The position numbers were made by a program, and so were the translations under genes. The notes beneath the pieces are model-generated. The model was not told where the DNA came from, did no database searches, and saw only the letters and a list, made by a program, of their open reading frames with translations. Shown here piece by piece: positions 25,025 to 34,075 of a DNA stretch of 64,000 bases; the stretch's first letter is position 1; every line of letters begins with the position of its first letter. The DNA comes from Lachnospiraceae bacterium Marseille-Q4251. GTDB lineage: Bacteria; Bacillota; Clostridia; Lachnospirales; Lachnospiraceae. The stretch covers positions 3,100,001-3,164,000 of the forward strand of contig JAGTTO010000001.1 in assembly GCA_018223435.1 (NCBI GenBank). Reading direction: 5' to 3'.

Positions 25025-26181
25025 GGGAGAAGTCCTCCGATGCGGTCGATCTCTTCCTTCATGGTGCAGGCTGCGGAAGGATTCTTCGTGCAGAGGAAGG
25101 AAAGGACCGGCAGGTTTTCAGCCAGAGCCTCGGAAAAGGCCAGATTTTCGGAGAGCTGCTCCTCGCTCCAGCAGGGGGAGATCAGCCGCTGCATGACGCG
25201 GACTGTTTTTTCCCCGGCGGAGAGCTCCTGTATGAAGTCTTTTTCCGGGTCGCGTCCCAGAAGAACGATGCCGCCAAGTTTCTGGGTTTCTGTGGTGAAA
25301 ATTTCGGAGGTGCCGCACCAGGGGAGGCCGTAGACGAGAAAGCGGCCGTCCTTCTGCCCGAGGAGATTCAGATCGCCGTTGAGAAGGGGCGTCTGGAAAA
25401 GCTCGTGCCAGAGGTTGGTGTGGGTGGATTTTCCCATGCCGGAGTGGCCGGAGAAAAGCCAGGCCTTTCCCTGATAAAGAAGCGAAGCCGAGTGAAGGGC
25501 AAAGCGGCCTCTTTTCTGAGCCAGAAAAAGGAAAAACAGCCGGATTGCGTGAAAAAGATTGGCCAGATTTTCTTCCGTGGATGTGGGAGCACAGGAAATC
25601 CGGACGTAGGAGCCGTCTTTCGTCATGGAGGCCTCCCGGATGTTCTTCATAGTCGGGAAAAGAAAGACATATCGGTCCGCTGCCTCCATCACCGTGAGCT
25701 CCGGATTGCGAAGAAGAACAGTTCCGTTTGCTTTCGGGGAGGGCGGCAGCGTGACAAGGTCAATTTCCTGATCCGGAAGTTCGCTTTTTTCGGAAGCAAA
25801 GGCAGAAAATTCTTTTGGAAAAAGGGAAGCCGGACCGTTCAGACGCAGGAGCAGGCCCGCGATCTCCAGGTTAAGCGTATCGTCCCGGCGCTTCGGAGCC
25901 AGGTTTTCCTCGAGAATCCCAAAGGAGAGAAGCTGCCGGAAAAAGGTCTGCACATCCTCCCGAAGCTCCGGACAGGTGCTCTCCGGCACTTCATAATACC
26001 TGGCCAGATGGTGGGTCAGTTCTTCGAGATCGGAGGTGTGCTCCAGCGTATTCCAGAGGAAGGCGCCGGTCTCATTCAGAACCACTGCTTTGTGCTGGTC
26101 GGCCACCTGCTGACCAAAGGGGAGAAGATACCAGGAATTTCCCACTTTTTTCAATGTATATCCAGATGAATGTTTCAGCAT
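25021..26181 (-). CDS. PqqD - HprK-like kinase fusion
   Basis: Residues 1-100 of this 386-residue protein form a PqqD-like domain (GYTLKKVGNSWYLLPFGQQ, then LNETGAFLWNTLEHTSDLEEL). After a linker, residues 225-386 resemble the C-terminal HPr kinase fold: the P-loop GHSGMGKST at 245-253 and NGDLNLL with a candidate catalytic Asp. Related HprK-like kinases sit in lasso peptide loci, where they phosphorylate the peptide tail. The fusion to a leader-binding domain supports action on a precursor. An AAAGGA site lies ten bases before the ATG; a long structured leader precedes it. Confidence 0.75.
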   Translation of the reverse strand: MLKHSSGYTLKKVGNSWYLLPFGQQVADQHKAVVLNETGAFLWNTLEHTSDLEELTHHLARYYEVPESTCPELREDVQTFFRQLLSFGILEENLAPKRRDDTLNLEIAGLLLRLNGPASLFPKEFSAFASEKSELPDQEIDLVTLPPSPKANGTVLLRNPELTVMEAADRYVFLFPTMKNIREASMTKDGSYVRISCAPTSTEENLANLFHAIRLFFLFLAQKRGRFALHSASLLYQGKAWLFSGHSGMGKSTHTNLWHELFQTPLLNGDLNLLGQKDGRFLVYGLPWCGTSEIFTTETQKLGGIVLLGRDPEKDFIQELSAGEKTVRVMQRLISPCWSEEQLSENLAFSEALAENLPVLSFLCTKNPSAACTMKEEIDRIGGLLP

Positions 26182-26214
26182 GGTAAAGGATTCCTTTCTA
26201 TATTGCTAATAAGA

Positions 26215-26520
26215 AGGATGTTGGGGTCAAAAGGTCTTTTGCCCCAACTGATGCTTACGAATTGCTCCGCTTCGGTCGGTGCAAAACGAACATCCACTGG
26301 ATGTTCTGCACCTCATGTTTGGCGGGTCCCAAGTTCAAAAGCCTTATCGTGCAAGCACGAACGGCTTCTTGACCTATAGCAATTCTGCAAAATACTGCAC
26401 CCGATCCGATTCATCAGAGCGTGAAATACTGCGTCAGAAATCTTTGCCGTGCGTCGGCACGCCTGCAGATTTCATCCTTGTCTTTCGCACTCTGCCAAAT
26501 TGCCTCGGCCGCATTATTTT
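26215..26520. repeat. Hairpin-rich intergenic element
   Basis: No credible gene lies in 26182-26646. The stretch holds several inverted repeats: TTGGGG-t-CAAAAG pairing with CTTTTG-c-CCCAA (26221-26248), GAACATCC/GGATGTTC around 26288-26306, CGTGC/GCACG near 26348, and GTGC/GGCAC near 26450. It reads like a mosaic repeat element, or like the structured 5' leader of the minus-strand operon, whose promoter lies beyond it. A genome-wide copy count would separate the two. Confidence 0.5.
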
Positions 26521-26535
26521 GTTGAATCGCTATAA

Positions 26536-26565
26536 ATTATACCACCAGGAAATAAGGGAAGGCAA
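26536..26565 (-). promoter_or_regulatory. Probable promoter of the PqqD-HprK / ABC operon
   Basis: On the minus strand TTGCCT (26560-26565) and TATAAT (26536-26541) are 18 bases apart. If used, the transcript has a leader of about 345 bases before the ATG at 26181, passing through the hairpin-rich element. Confidence 0.5.
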
Positions 26566-26577
26566 ATGATTTTCTCC

Positions 26578-26606
26578 TTGACGTACCCTGCAGAATAGGC
26601 TATAGT
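26578..26606 (+). promoter_or_regulatory. Promoter of the phospholipase D-like gene
   Basis: TTGACG (26578-26583) and TATAGT (26601-26606) are separated by 17 bases, about 40 bases before the start codon. Confidence 0.75.
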
Positions 26607-26646
26607 ACGACTCAATCCTGCCTTTCATGGGGGATGGAAGGAGTAG

Positions 26647-28134
26647 ATGATGAAAACAATAATTTTAAGACTGTTACAGGTGGTTTTGCTTGCTGTTCTG
26701 GTGATCATCGGCGTGAATGTGCTGGAGCCGCTGCGGCCGGTGAAGCTTTCTGAGGAAAAACAGGCGGCGGCCGAGGAGACGGTCCGGGAGATCAAGGAGT
26801 CGATGAAGGCAGACATCAGCTCGGAGTCGGGAAACACAGCCCTGGAAAACCGATCGAAAGATACGGCGGCTTTGGAAAATAAGGAGCGCATCGCCTGCAT
26901 CGATGACAACGAGGAGGCCTTGGTTCTTCGTCTGCGAATGATCGAGGCGGCAAAGGAATCGCTGGTCTTTGCCACCTTTGATTTCCGGGCGGACGAGAGC
27001 GGCAGCGCCATGATGGCGGCTTTCTATGCGGCGGCAGAGCGGGGCGTAAAGGTGAGCCTTTTGCTGGATGGAATGAACGAGTTTCTCTATCTTGAAAGGA
27101 GTGAGCTTTTCAAGGCTCTCTGCACACACGAAAATGTGGAGGTGCGGGTCTATAACCCCATCGATGCGTTCCATATTTTAAAAGGGAATTACCGGATGCA
27201 TGACAAGTATCTCATCACCGATGATACCATGTACCTGCTGGGCGGACGAAATTCCAATGACATTTTCCTGGGGGATCGGAAGACCGGAATCAATGCGGAT
27301 CGGGAGATCTTCGTCTATGAGCCGGAGAAGGGAAATGGAAAGTCGTTTCAGGAGCTGGAGGAGTATTTTGCTTCCATCTGGGAGGAAAGCTGTGTTAAGG
27401 AAAAGAAGGTTTCCATGAAAGAGGCGAAGAAGGAAGCGGCGGAAGCGAAGCTTCTGGAGCACTATCAGGAAATCTGTGAGAAATATCCGGAGCTTGGCAC
27501 GGCAGCAGAGACAGACTGGACGAAGGAGACTTACCCGGCGGAGAGCATTACGCTGATCAACAACGGGACTCAGGCGGCAAAGCACGAGCCGATCATGTTC
27601 TACACCCTGGAAAAGCTGATGGAAGAGAGCAAAGATATCGTGATTCAGACGCCCTATGTGATCGCAGACCAGTCCATGTATGCAGTGATGGAAGAGACTG
27701 CGGAGCACGCGGATGTGAAAATTATCCTGAATGCCGTGGAGAAAGGCTCCAATCCCTGGGGCTGTACGGATTATCTCAATAATAAAGGAAAGATCCTGGG
27801 GACGGGCTGTTCCGTCTATGAGCTGATGAATGAGGCCGCAGTCCACACGAAGACGATTGTGGTAGATGACAGGATGTCGATTGTGGGCTCCTATAACTGG
27901 GATATGAGAAGCACCTACCTCGACACGGAGCTGATGCTGGTGATTGACAGTGAGAAACTGAATCAGCATCTGAGGGAGATGAATGCGGAGTATATGGAGA
28001 AGAGCAGAGAGGTGCTGCCAGATGGAACGGAGACAGAAGGGGCAAAGTTCCAGGAAGTGGAGATGACGACGGCGAAGAAGGGGATTTATCAGGTGCTGAG
28101 GGTGATTATCCGGCCGTTCAGGCATTTGCTGTAG
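26647..28134 (+). CDS. Phospholipase D-like (cardiolipin synthase-like) membrane protein
   Basis: The 495-residue protein has one N-terminal membrane anchor (about 5-22) and two HKD motifs: HDKYLITDDTMYLLGGRN and HTKTIVVDDRMSIVGSYN. Two HxK(x4)D motifs form one active site in the phospholipase D superfamily, which includes cardiolipin synthases that join two phosphatidylglycerols. It has one anchor instead of the two of typical ClsA, and a charged helical insert at 245-280, so substrate is open. Two ATGs lie side by side; the second (26650) has better spacing from AAGGAG. It appears monocistronic. Confidence 0.8.
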   Translation: MMKTIILRLLQVVLLAVLVIIGVNVLEPLRPVKLSEEKQAAAEETVREIKESMKADISSESGNTALENRSKDTAALENKERIACIDDNEEALVLRLRMIEAAKESLVFATFDFRADESGSAMMAAFYAAAERGVKVSLLLDGMNEFLYLERSELFKALCTHENVEVRVYNPIDAFHILKGNYRMHDKYLITDDTMYLLGGRNSNDIFLGDRKTGINADREIFVYEPEKGNGKSFQELEEYFASIWEESCVKEKKVSMKEAKKEAAEAKLLEHYQEICEKYPELGTAAETDWTKETYPAESITLINNGTQAAKHEPIMFYTLEKLMEESKDIVIQTPYVIADQSMYAVMEETAEHADVKIILNAVEKGSNPWGCTDYLNNKGKILGTGCSVYELMNEAAVHTKTIVVDDRMSIVGSYNWDMRSTYLDTELMLVIDSEKLNQHLREMNAEYMEKSREVLPDGTETEGAKFQEVEMTTAKKGIYQVLRVIIRPFRHLL

Positions 28135-28186
28135 GTGAAAAGAAAAGTTTGAACCGCTGATTGTATACATGTATTCTAAAAAACTC

Positions 28187-28216
28187 TTGACATCTTCCTA
28201 TACTTGGTATTACAAT
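28187..28216 (+). promoter_or_regulatory. Promoter of the peptide-uptake operon
   Basis: TTGACA (28187-28192) and TACAAT (28211-28216) are separated by 18 bases, about 110 bases before the first Opp gene. Confidence 0.75.
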
Positions 28217-28242
28217 AGCAGAAATTAAAAAAGAGTTCACAG

Positions 28243-28286
28243 ACGCAGGGGTCTGAGCCAATCGGGGCCGGACTGCCTGCGTTTTT
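28243..28286 (+). terminator. Leader hairpin with T-run (possible attenuator) before the opp genes
   Basis: ACGCAGG (28243-28249) pairs with CCTGCGT (28276-28282), with further pairing inside (GTC with GAC, GCC with GGC), followed directly by TTTTT. It lies between promoter and first gene, so if it terminates it would control the whole operon. I do not recognise it as a known riboswitch. Confidence 0.5.
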
Positions 28287-28327
28287 CCATAGTATGCAGG
28301 GAAAGCTCTTGGAAATACGGAGGCATT

Positions 28328-29329
28328 ATGGAGGACAAAAATCAGGAAGTCATACTGGAGATGAAAGATCTTTCCATTTCCTTTTTCAATAAGTCTGGTG
28401 AGATACAGGCGGTCCGGGGAATCAATTATACGCTGCATAAAGGCGAGGTTCTCGGAATCGTCGGAGAGTCCGGAAGCGGAAAATCCGTTTCCAGCCACGG
28501 AATCTTACGGCTGACACCGGACACCGGCAAGGTCAAGACCGGAGAGATTCTTTTCCACGGGAAAGATATTTTAAAGATGAACAAGAAGGAACTTCAGGAA
28601 CTTCGGGGAAACAAGATCGCCATGATCTTCCAGGACCCCATGACCTCCCTGGACCCTTTGTTTACGGTAGAGTATCAGTTGAACGAGTCGCTGAAAAAGC
28701 ACACGAATCTGGATGCGGTAGCCCGGAAGGCAAGAATGATTGAGCTTTTGACGCTTGTCGGAATCAACCAGCCGGAACGGCGGATCAAACAGTATCCTTA
28801 CGAGTTTTCCGGCGGCATGCGTCAGAGGGTCATGATTGCCATGGCGCTCTCCTGTGATCCGGAGCTTCTGATCGCGGACGAGCCGACCACGGCCCTGGAT
28901 GTGACGATCCAGGCACAGATTGTAGAACTTTTGAAAGAACTGAAAGATAAACTGGGAATGGCCATTATCTTCATCACCCATGACCTTGGCGTGGTCTCTG
29001 AGATCTGCGACAAGATCATTGTCATGTATGCGGGAAAGGTGGTGGAGGAAGGAATGAGCCGCCAGATTTTCTATGAGAGATGTCATCCTTATACAGAAGG
29101 CCTTCTGGCCTCCGTGCCGAAGCTTGACAGCGATGTGAGCGAGAAGCTTAAGCCCATCAAGGGAAATCCGCCGGATATGAGCGCGGTGAAACCGGGCTGT
29201 GCCTTTGCTCCCCGCTGCAGCTGTGCGATGAAGATCTGCGTCAGGGAGGAGCCGCCCGAGTGCGAGCTGGATGAGACCCATAAGGCTTCCTGCTGGCAGG
29301 TCATCAAAAAAGCGATGCAGAATACTTGA
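28328..29329 (+). CDS. Peptide ABC transporter ATPase, OppD/DppD-like
   Basis: The 333-residue protein has Walker [12 protein letters not shown], the signature [15 protein letters not shown] and Walker [13 protein letters not shown]. The C-terminal oligopeptide-transporter extension keeps four clustered Cys ([16 protein letters not shown] plus a final SCW), a site reported in this family to hold an iron-sulfur cluster. It energises peptide import at the inner face of the membrane with the OppF-like partner that follows after 18 bases. GGAGG precedes the ATG. Confidence 0.9.
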   Translation: MEDKNQEVILEMKDLSISFFNKSGEIQAVRGINYTLHKGEVLGIVGESGSGKSVSSHGILRLTPDTGKVKTGEILFHGKDILKMNKKELQELRGNKIAMIFQDPMTSLDPLFTVEYQLNESLKKHTNLDAVARKARMIELLTLVGINQPERRIKQYPYEFSGGMRQRVMIAMALSCDPELLIADEPTTALDVTIQAQIVELLKELKDKLGMAIIFITHDLGVVSEICDKIIVMYAGKVVEEGMSRQIFYERCHPYTEGLLASVPKLDSDVSEKLKPIKGNPPDMSAVKPGCAFAPRCSCAMKICVREEPPECELDETHKASCWQVIKKAMQNT

Positions 29330-29347
29330 AGGATAGGATGATAGACC

Positions 29348-30328
29348 ATGGAAAAGAAAAATGTGGAAAGCGGAGAGATTCTGCTGGAAGTAAAAAATCT
29401 CAAGAAATATTATCCGGTGCGGACCGGATTTATCAAAAAGACGGAACTGAAGGCCGTCGATGATGTGAGCTTTTTCATCCGGAAAGGCGAGACCTTAGGT
29501 ATCGTGGGCGAGAGCGGCTGCGGAAAGACCACCTTAGGAAGAACGGTTCTTCGTCTCGAGGAGCCTACCTCCGGCGATATCATTTACGAGGGCGAATCCA
29601 TCATCGGAAAAAACATGAAGGAATACCGCAAAAAAATGCAGATCGTTTTTCAGGATCCATACGCCTCCCTGGATCCCAGAAAAACCGTCTCAGACATCAT
29701 CGGCGAGGCCATGGATATCCAGAAGCTCTGTAAGACAAAGGAAGAGCGGAGGGATAAGATCCTGGACCTCATGAAGCTGGTGGGACTGAACGCGGAGTTC
29801 TACAACCGTTTCCCTCATGAGTTTTCCGGCGGACAGAGACAGCGTATCGGCATCGCCCGGGCGCTGGCGGTAAATCCGGGCTTCATCATCTGCGACGAAC
29901 CGGTATCTGCGCTGGATGTTTCCATCCAGGCACAGATCATCAATATGCTGGAGGAACTGCAGGAGACAAGAAAACTCACTTATCTTTTTATCGCCCACGA
30001 TCTGGCCATCGTAAAGCATATCAGTACGAGGATCGGCGTTATGTATCTGGGCCATATGGTGGAGCTGGCAGAGAGTGCGGAGCTGTACCGCAATCCGATT
30101 CATCCCTACACGGAGATGCTTCTTTCCGCGATTCCGATTGCGGATCCGGATCTTTCCGCGGCAAGAAAACGGATCAAGCTGGAGGGCGAGGTGCCAAGCC
30201 CCTTAAATCCTCCGTCAGGCTGTCCTTTCCGGACCCGGTGTCCGAAAGCCGGAAAAGCCTGTGCGGAAAGCATGCCGGCGCTTCGGGAGATCACCCCGGG
30301 CCATTTCGCCGCCTGCCATAACGCATAA
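29348..30328 (+). CDS. Peptide ABC transporter ATPase, OppF/DppF-like
   Basis: The 326-residue protein has Walker [12 protein letters not shown], the signature [15 protein letters not shown] and Walker [13 protein letters not shown]. Its oligopeptide-specific C-terminus contains the Cys set [15 protein letters not shown]. It pairs with the OppD-like subunit to form the nucleotide-binding dimer. The gene order D-F-B-C-A differs from the A-B-C-D-F of the classic opp operon. Confidence 0.9.
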   Translation: MEKKNVESGEILLEVKNLKKYYPVRTGFIKKTELKAVDDVSFFIRKGETLGIVGESGCGKTTLGRTVLRLEEPTSGDIIYEGESIIGKNMKEYRKKMQIVFQDPYASLDPRKTVSDIIGEAMDIQKLCKTKEERRDKILDLMKLVGLNAEFYNRFPHEFSGGQRQRIGIARALAVNPGFIICDEPVSALDVSIQAQIINMLEELQETRKLTYLFIAHDLAIVKHISTRIGVMYLGHMVELAESAELYRNPIHPYTEMLLSAIPIADPDLSAARKRIKLEGEVPSPLNPPSGCPFRTRCPKAGKACAESMPALREITPGHFAACHNA

Positions 30329-30346
30329 AGAGTAAGGAGAATAAAA

Positions 30347-31267
30347 ATGCAGACTTCAAGATATATTGTAAAGCGAATCCTGTTGGCCCTGGTCAGCCTC
30401 TTCGCAATCATTACCATTACATATTTTCTGATGAATCTGATGCCCGGCGACCCCTTTATGTCGGAGAAGGCTTCAGAAGAAAACCGTGCGATCCTCATTG
30501 CCAAGTACGGACTGGATCAGCCGGTGTATGTGCAGTATGGAAAATACCTCGAAAATCTCCTGCACGGGGATATGGGAACCAGCTATGTGCTCCAGAAAGG
30601 CCGTGCGGTAAAGGATATCATTTTTGAATCCTTCCAGGTTTCAATGGGACTGGGCGTGAGAGCCCTTCTCCTTGCGATTGTGTGCGGCATCATCCTGGGC
30701 TGTATCGCAGGTCTCTGTAAGGATAAGCTGCCGGATGCGATCATCCGTGTCTTTTCGTCGATTGGAATTTCGATGCCTGGTTATGTCATCGCCTCCGGGC
30801 TGATGATTTTCCTGGCGGTAAACTTAAAGGTTCTTCCGGTCAATTACAATAAACCGGGCGGCTGGGTGATGCCGATGCTGACGCTGGCGATTTACCCGAC
30901 CTCGTATCTGACCCGACTGACGAGAGCCAGTATTCTGGAGGTTATGAATCAGGATTATCTTCGAACCGAGAGGGCCAAGGGAATGTCAGAATTCGTGGTG
31001 GTTTTCATCCACGCTCTGAAAAACTCTTTGATCCCGGTTATCACTTACCTGGGACCGCTGACAGCCTCCATTCTGACCGGTGGTTTCGTGGCGGAGAGCG
31101 TATTCAGCGTACCGGGACTCGGCCGGTATTTCGTAAGCTCCATCAGCAGCAGAGACTACACCATGATCATGGGTGTGACGATCTTTTACTCAGCCCTTAT
31201 CGTGTTCATGAACCTGATCTGCGATATCCTCTATAAGATCGTAGACCCAAGAATACAGTTGGATTAA
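30347..31267 (+). CDS. Peptide ABC transporter permease, OppB/DppB-like
   Basis: The 306-residue protein has six membrane segments with the family start KRILLALVSLFAIITITYFLM, an external loop, and the EAA motif (RTERAKGMSEFVVVFIHALKN) that contacts the ATPases. It ends with the typical VDPRIQL tail. It forms the translocation channel with the OppC-like permease, whose gene starts 11 bases later. Confidence 0.92.
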   Translation: MQTSRYIVKRILLALVSLFAIITITYFLMNLMPGDPFMSEKASEENRAILIAKYGLDQPVYVQYGKYLENLLHGDMGTSYVLQKGRAVKDIIFESFQVSMGLGVRALLLAIVCGIILGCIAGLCKDKLPDAIIRVFSSIGISMPGYVIASGLMIFLAVNLKVLPVNYNKPGGWVMPMLTLAIYPTSYLTRLTRASILEVMNQDYLRTERAKGMSEFVVVFIHALKNSLIPVITYLGPLTASILTGGFVAESVFSVPGLGRYFVSSISSRDYTMIMGVTIFYSALIVFMNLICDILYKIVDPRIQLD

Positions 31268-31278
31268 AGGAAGAAGCC

Positions 31279-32277
31279 ATGAAAAATATTTTAAGCCTAC
31301 AGAATAAACTCACCCCGGATGATTTCGCTCCGCTGGATGAGAACTACTTTAAAGAAGAATCACTGGAAACAGAAGAGATCGGCTACTGGAAAGCCAGCTG
31401 GATCCGCTTAAAATCCAATAAGATTGCCATGGTGGCCCTGGTGCTTATCGTGATCATGTTTATTTTCGCCTTCGTCGGCCCGCTGCTTTCTCCCTATTCC
31501 TACGATCAGCAGGTAAGAGGAGACGAGGCACTGTGGCCCTGTCTCAAACATCCCTTCGGAACCGACCGTCTGGGCCGTGACATTCTGGTCCGCTGCATGA
31601 TCGGTACCCGGATTTCCATGATCGTCGGTCTGGTATCCGCCGTGATCGTTATGATCGTGGGAAGCATTTACGGAGCCATCTCCGGACTCATCGGCGGCAA
31701 AGTCGATATCGTCATGATGCGTGTGGTGGATATCATCTATTCTGTGCCGGAGATCCTTCTCATTGTTGTCATCAAAATGGTTATCAGCGAACCCTTGCAG
31801 AACCTCATCGATACGGTGCCCATGTTTCATGGACTGCAGAAAATCGGTTCCGGCCTGATTGCCATCTTCATCGTTTACGGCTGTCTTTACTGGGTGGGCA
31901 TGGCCCGGATTGTCCGCGGTCAGATCCTTCAGCTGAAGACGCTGGATTTCGTCACTGCCGCTGAGGCCCTGGGCTGCGGAAGAGCGACCATGATCAAGGA
32001 ACATCTGCTTCCGAACTGTATCGGCCAGCTCATCGCTACCGTGATGCTTCAGATCCCCTCAGCCATCTTCACAGAGGCCTTCTTAAGCTACTTAGGAATC
32101 GGCGTATCTGCCCCCATGGCAAGCCTTGGTTCCCTGACCTCCGAAGCCCTGAACGGTATTACCACCTACCCCTACCGGGTTATTTTCCCGGCGGCTCTCA
32201 TCAGTCTTATCATCCTGTCCTTCAACCTCTTCGGCGACGGACTGAGAGATGCACTGGATCCGAAAATGAAAAAATAG
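31279..32277 (+). CDS. Peptide ABC transporter permease, OppC/DppC-like
   Basis: The 332-residue protein has the OppC N-terminal tail, then a conserved segment around HPFGTDRLGRDILVR, six membrane segments and the EAA motif around AAEALGCGRATMIKEHLLPN. It forms the channel with the OppB-like permease. A long inverted repeat follows its stop codon. Confidence 0.92.
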   Translation: MKNILSLQNKLTPDDFAPLDENYFKEESLETEEIGYWKASWIRLKSNKIAMVALVLIVIMFIFAFVGPLLSPYSYDQQVRGDEALWPCLKHPFGTDRLGRDILVRCMIGTRISMIVGLVSAVIVMIVGSIYGAISGLIGGKVDIVMMRVVDIIYSVPEILLIVVIKMVISEPLQNLIDTVPMFHGLQKIGSGLIAIFIVYGCLYWVGMARIVRGQILQLKTLDFVTAAEALGCGRATMIKEHLLPNCIGQLIATVMLQIPSAIFTEAFLSYLGIGVSAPMASLGSLTSEALNGITTYPYRVIFPAALISLIILSFNLFGDGLRDALDPKMKK

Positions 32278-32360
32278 TTGAGAGCATAAGCAAAATGAAA
32301 AAGCAGAAGCTGCGAAAGCGGCGATAGTGCGAAGCGCGGGTCTGTGGCTTGTGCTCTCAA
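32278..32360 (+). promoter_or_regulatory. Long inverted repeat between oppC and the binding-protein gene
   Basis: TTGAGAGCATAAGC (32278-32291) pairs with GCTTGTGCTCTCAA (32347-32360), 14 positions with one G-U, around a GC-rich loop. No T-run follows. A TATACT (32375-32380) just beyond may be a -10 of a separate promoter for the binding protein. Such stems often set different mRNA levels for the binding protein and the membrane subunits. Confidence 0.5.
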
Positions 32361-32432
32361 CGGAAGCGCAGATATATACTCTATCAAGAGTTTATATAAC
32401 ATCCGATCATATTTTAAAGGAGGAAGATGATT

Positions 32433-33998
32433 ATGAAAAAAATGAGCAAAATCGTATCCCTGGCAATGGCAGCAGCTCTGGCAGCAGCTTCTCTTTCCAT
32501 GAGCGCCAGCGCAGACGGAGAGGACAAAATCGAGATCGCCATCACCGGCGGCGGTGAGGATTCCATGCAGCTGAACACAGCAACCGGCAGCTACCTCAAC
32601 GGTCTTTCCGCTATGCGTCATCTCTATGAAGGCCTCTATAAACTGGATGCCAACAGCGAGATCTCTTTAGGCCAGGCAGCATCTGTTGATGTGAGCGATG
32701 ACAAACTGACCTGGACCTTTACCCTGAGAGATGATATCACCTGGTCCGACGGACAGCCTGTGACCGCTCAGGATTTCATTTACGGCTTTGACAACCTGGC
32801 AGCTCAGGGCGGCGATTACTGTACGATTCTTTCTGATGTGGCAGAGAGCTATGAAGCTCCCGACGACAAGACCGTTGTGATCAAACTGAAACAGCCCTGC
32901 GCTTATCTTCCTTCGATTCTCGCTTTCCCGTCCACCTATCCGGCAAGACAGGATTATGTAGAACAGTACGGAGATGCTTACGCAACCGATCCGGACAAAT
33001 CTGTTTACAACGGACCTTACGAGATGGAGAGCTGGGCTCATGAGTCTGAGGTAGTCATGAAGCTTCGTGACGACTACTACGATGCAGATAACATTCAGGT
33101 CGGCACCATCAACTGGGAGCTCATCACCGAGGAGAGCTCCGCACTGGCTTCCTTCGAGAGCGGCGACTATGTATATTCCGATATGTGCCCGGACGAGGAG
33201 AAACCGCGTATGGAGGGCAACGGCCTGGTTTACACCGAGGGCGACAACAACTACTGCGTGATGTTCAACCTGGGTGAGAACGGAAACGATGTGCTGAAGG
33301 ATGAGAACGTCCGCAAAGCCCTTTCCCTCACCATTGACAGAGACCGTATCATGGCAATCCGCGGACTGAACGATGAGATCGGCGTGACTCTTGTCTGCCG
33401 CGGTTATGTGAATGCAGACGGAACCGATTTCGTAGACTATTGTGATCCCTGGGAGGACACTTCCGCTTACGAGGAAAACTGTGAGACAGCAAAACAGCTG
33501 TTGGCAGACGCAGGATACGCAGACGGCCAGGGCTTCCCGGCACTGAAATACATCGTGAACAACGACAGCCGCAAAGAGATTGCCGAAGCCATCGTCAACG
33601 ACTGGAAAGAAGTTCTGGGAATCGACTCCATCACCGTAGAAAAAGTGGAAAACTTCTCCGCAGCAAGAAGAGCCGGTGAATATGATCTGGCTTATTATGG
33701 CTGGTACATGGATTACAAGGATCTCTCCAACATGTACAGCACTTTTATCAACACCGAGAGTGCAAACTCCTTCTATCACAGCGACGACTACGATGCCGCT
33801 TATGCAAAGGCAGTTTCTGCTGATACCGAGGAAGGACAGTGGGAAGCATACAAAGAGTGTGACGCGATCCTGGCAAAAGATCTGCCGGTATCTGTGATCC
33901 TGCACTCCATGAACACCTACCTCTTCAATGACACGAACTACGAAGGCCTGGTATATTCCTGCGGCAACTATGTATTTACTTATCTGAAAGCTCTGTAA
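32433..33998 (+). CDS. Peptide-binding protein of the ABC transporter (SBP family 5)
   Basis: The 521-residue protein has an N-terminal signal peptide (KIVSLAMAAALAAASLSM) that ends SASA-DGED, a signal peptidase I type site. The mature part matches extracellular solute-binding family 5 (MRHLYEGLYKLD, WTFTLRDDITWSDGQPVTAQDF). It would deliver peptides, probably cell-wall derived, to the Opp permeases. It has no lipobox Cys, unusual for a binding protein of a monoderm. The ATG at 32433 is preferred to 32427 because of spacing from AAAGGAGG. Confidence 0.9.
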   Translation: MKKMSKIVSLAMAAALAAASLSMSASADGEDKIEIAITGGGEDSMQLNTATGSYLNGLSAMRHLYEGLYKLDANSEISLGQAASVDVSDDKLTWTFTLRDDITWSDGQPVTAQDFIYGFDNLAAQGGDYCTILSDVAESYEAPDDKTVVIKLKQPCAYLPSILAFPSTYPARQDYVEQYGDAYATDPDKSVYNGPYEMESWAHESEVVMKLRDDYYDADNIQVGTINWELITEESSALASFESGDYVYSDMCPDEEKPRMEGNGLVYTEGDNNYCVMFNLGENGNDVLKDENVRKALSLTIDRDRIMAIRGLNDEIGVTLVCRGYVNADGTDFVDYCDPWEDTSAYEENCETAKQLLADAGYADGQGFPALKYIVNNDSRKEIAEAIVNDWKEVLGIDSITVEKVENFSAARRAGEYDLAYYGWYMDYKDLSNMYSTFINTESANSFYHSDDYDAAYAKAVSADTEEGQWEAYKECDAILAKDLPVSVILHSMNTYLFNDTNYEGLVYSCGNYVFTYLKAL

Positions 33999-34010
33999 GA
34001 GAACAAACGG

Positions 34011-34042
34011 AAGGCTGTGCGGATATCCGTGCAGCCTTTTTT
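34011..34042 (+). terminator. Terminator after the peptide-binding protein gene
   Basis: AAGGCTG and CGGA (34011-34023) pair with TCCG and CAGCCTT (34026-34038), interrupted by a TG/TG mismatch, followed by a T-run. It probably reduces transcription into the epimerase gene. Confidence 0.75.
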
Positions 34043-34075
34043 CGGCGTTAAAAAAAGAAAGGAGTATTCACTATT

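Noticed and set aside
20229..26181. Complete lasso-peptide biosynthesis locus
   Set aside because: PqqD, HprK-like and nucleotidyltransferase genes fit, but there is no asparagine-synthetase-like cyclase and no transglutaminase-type leader protease, and the precursor bodies are not lasso-like.
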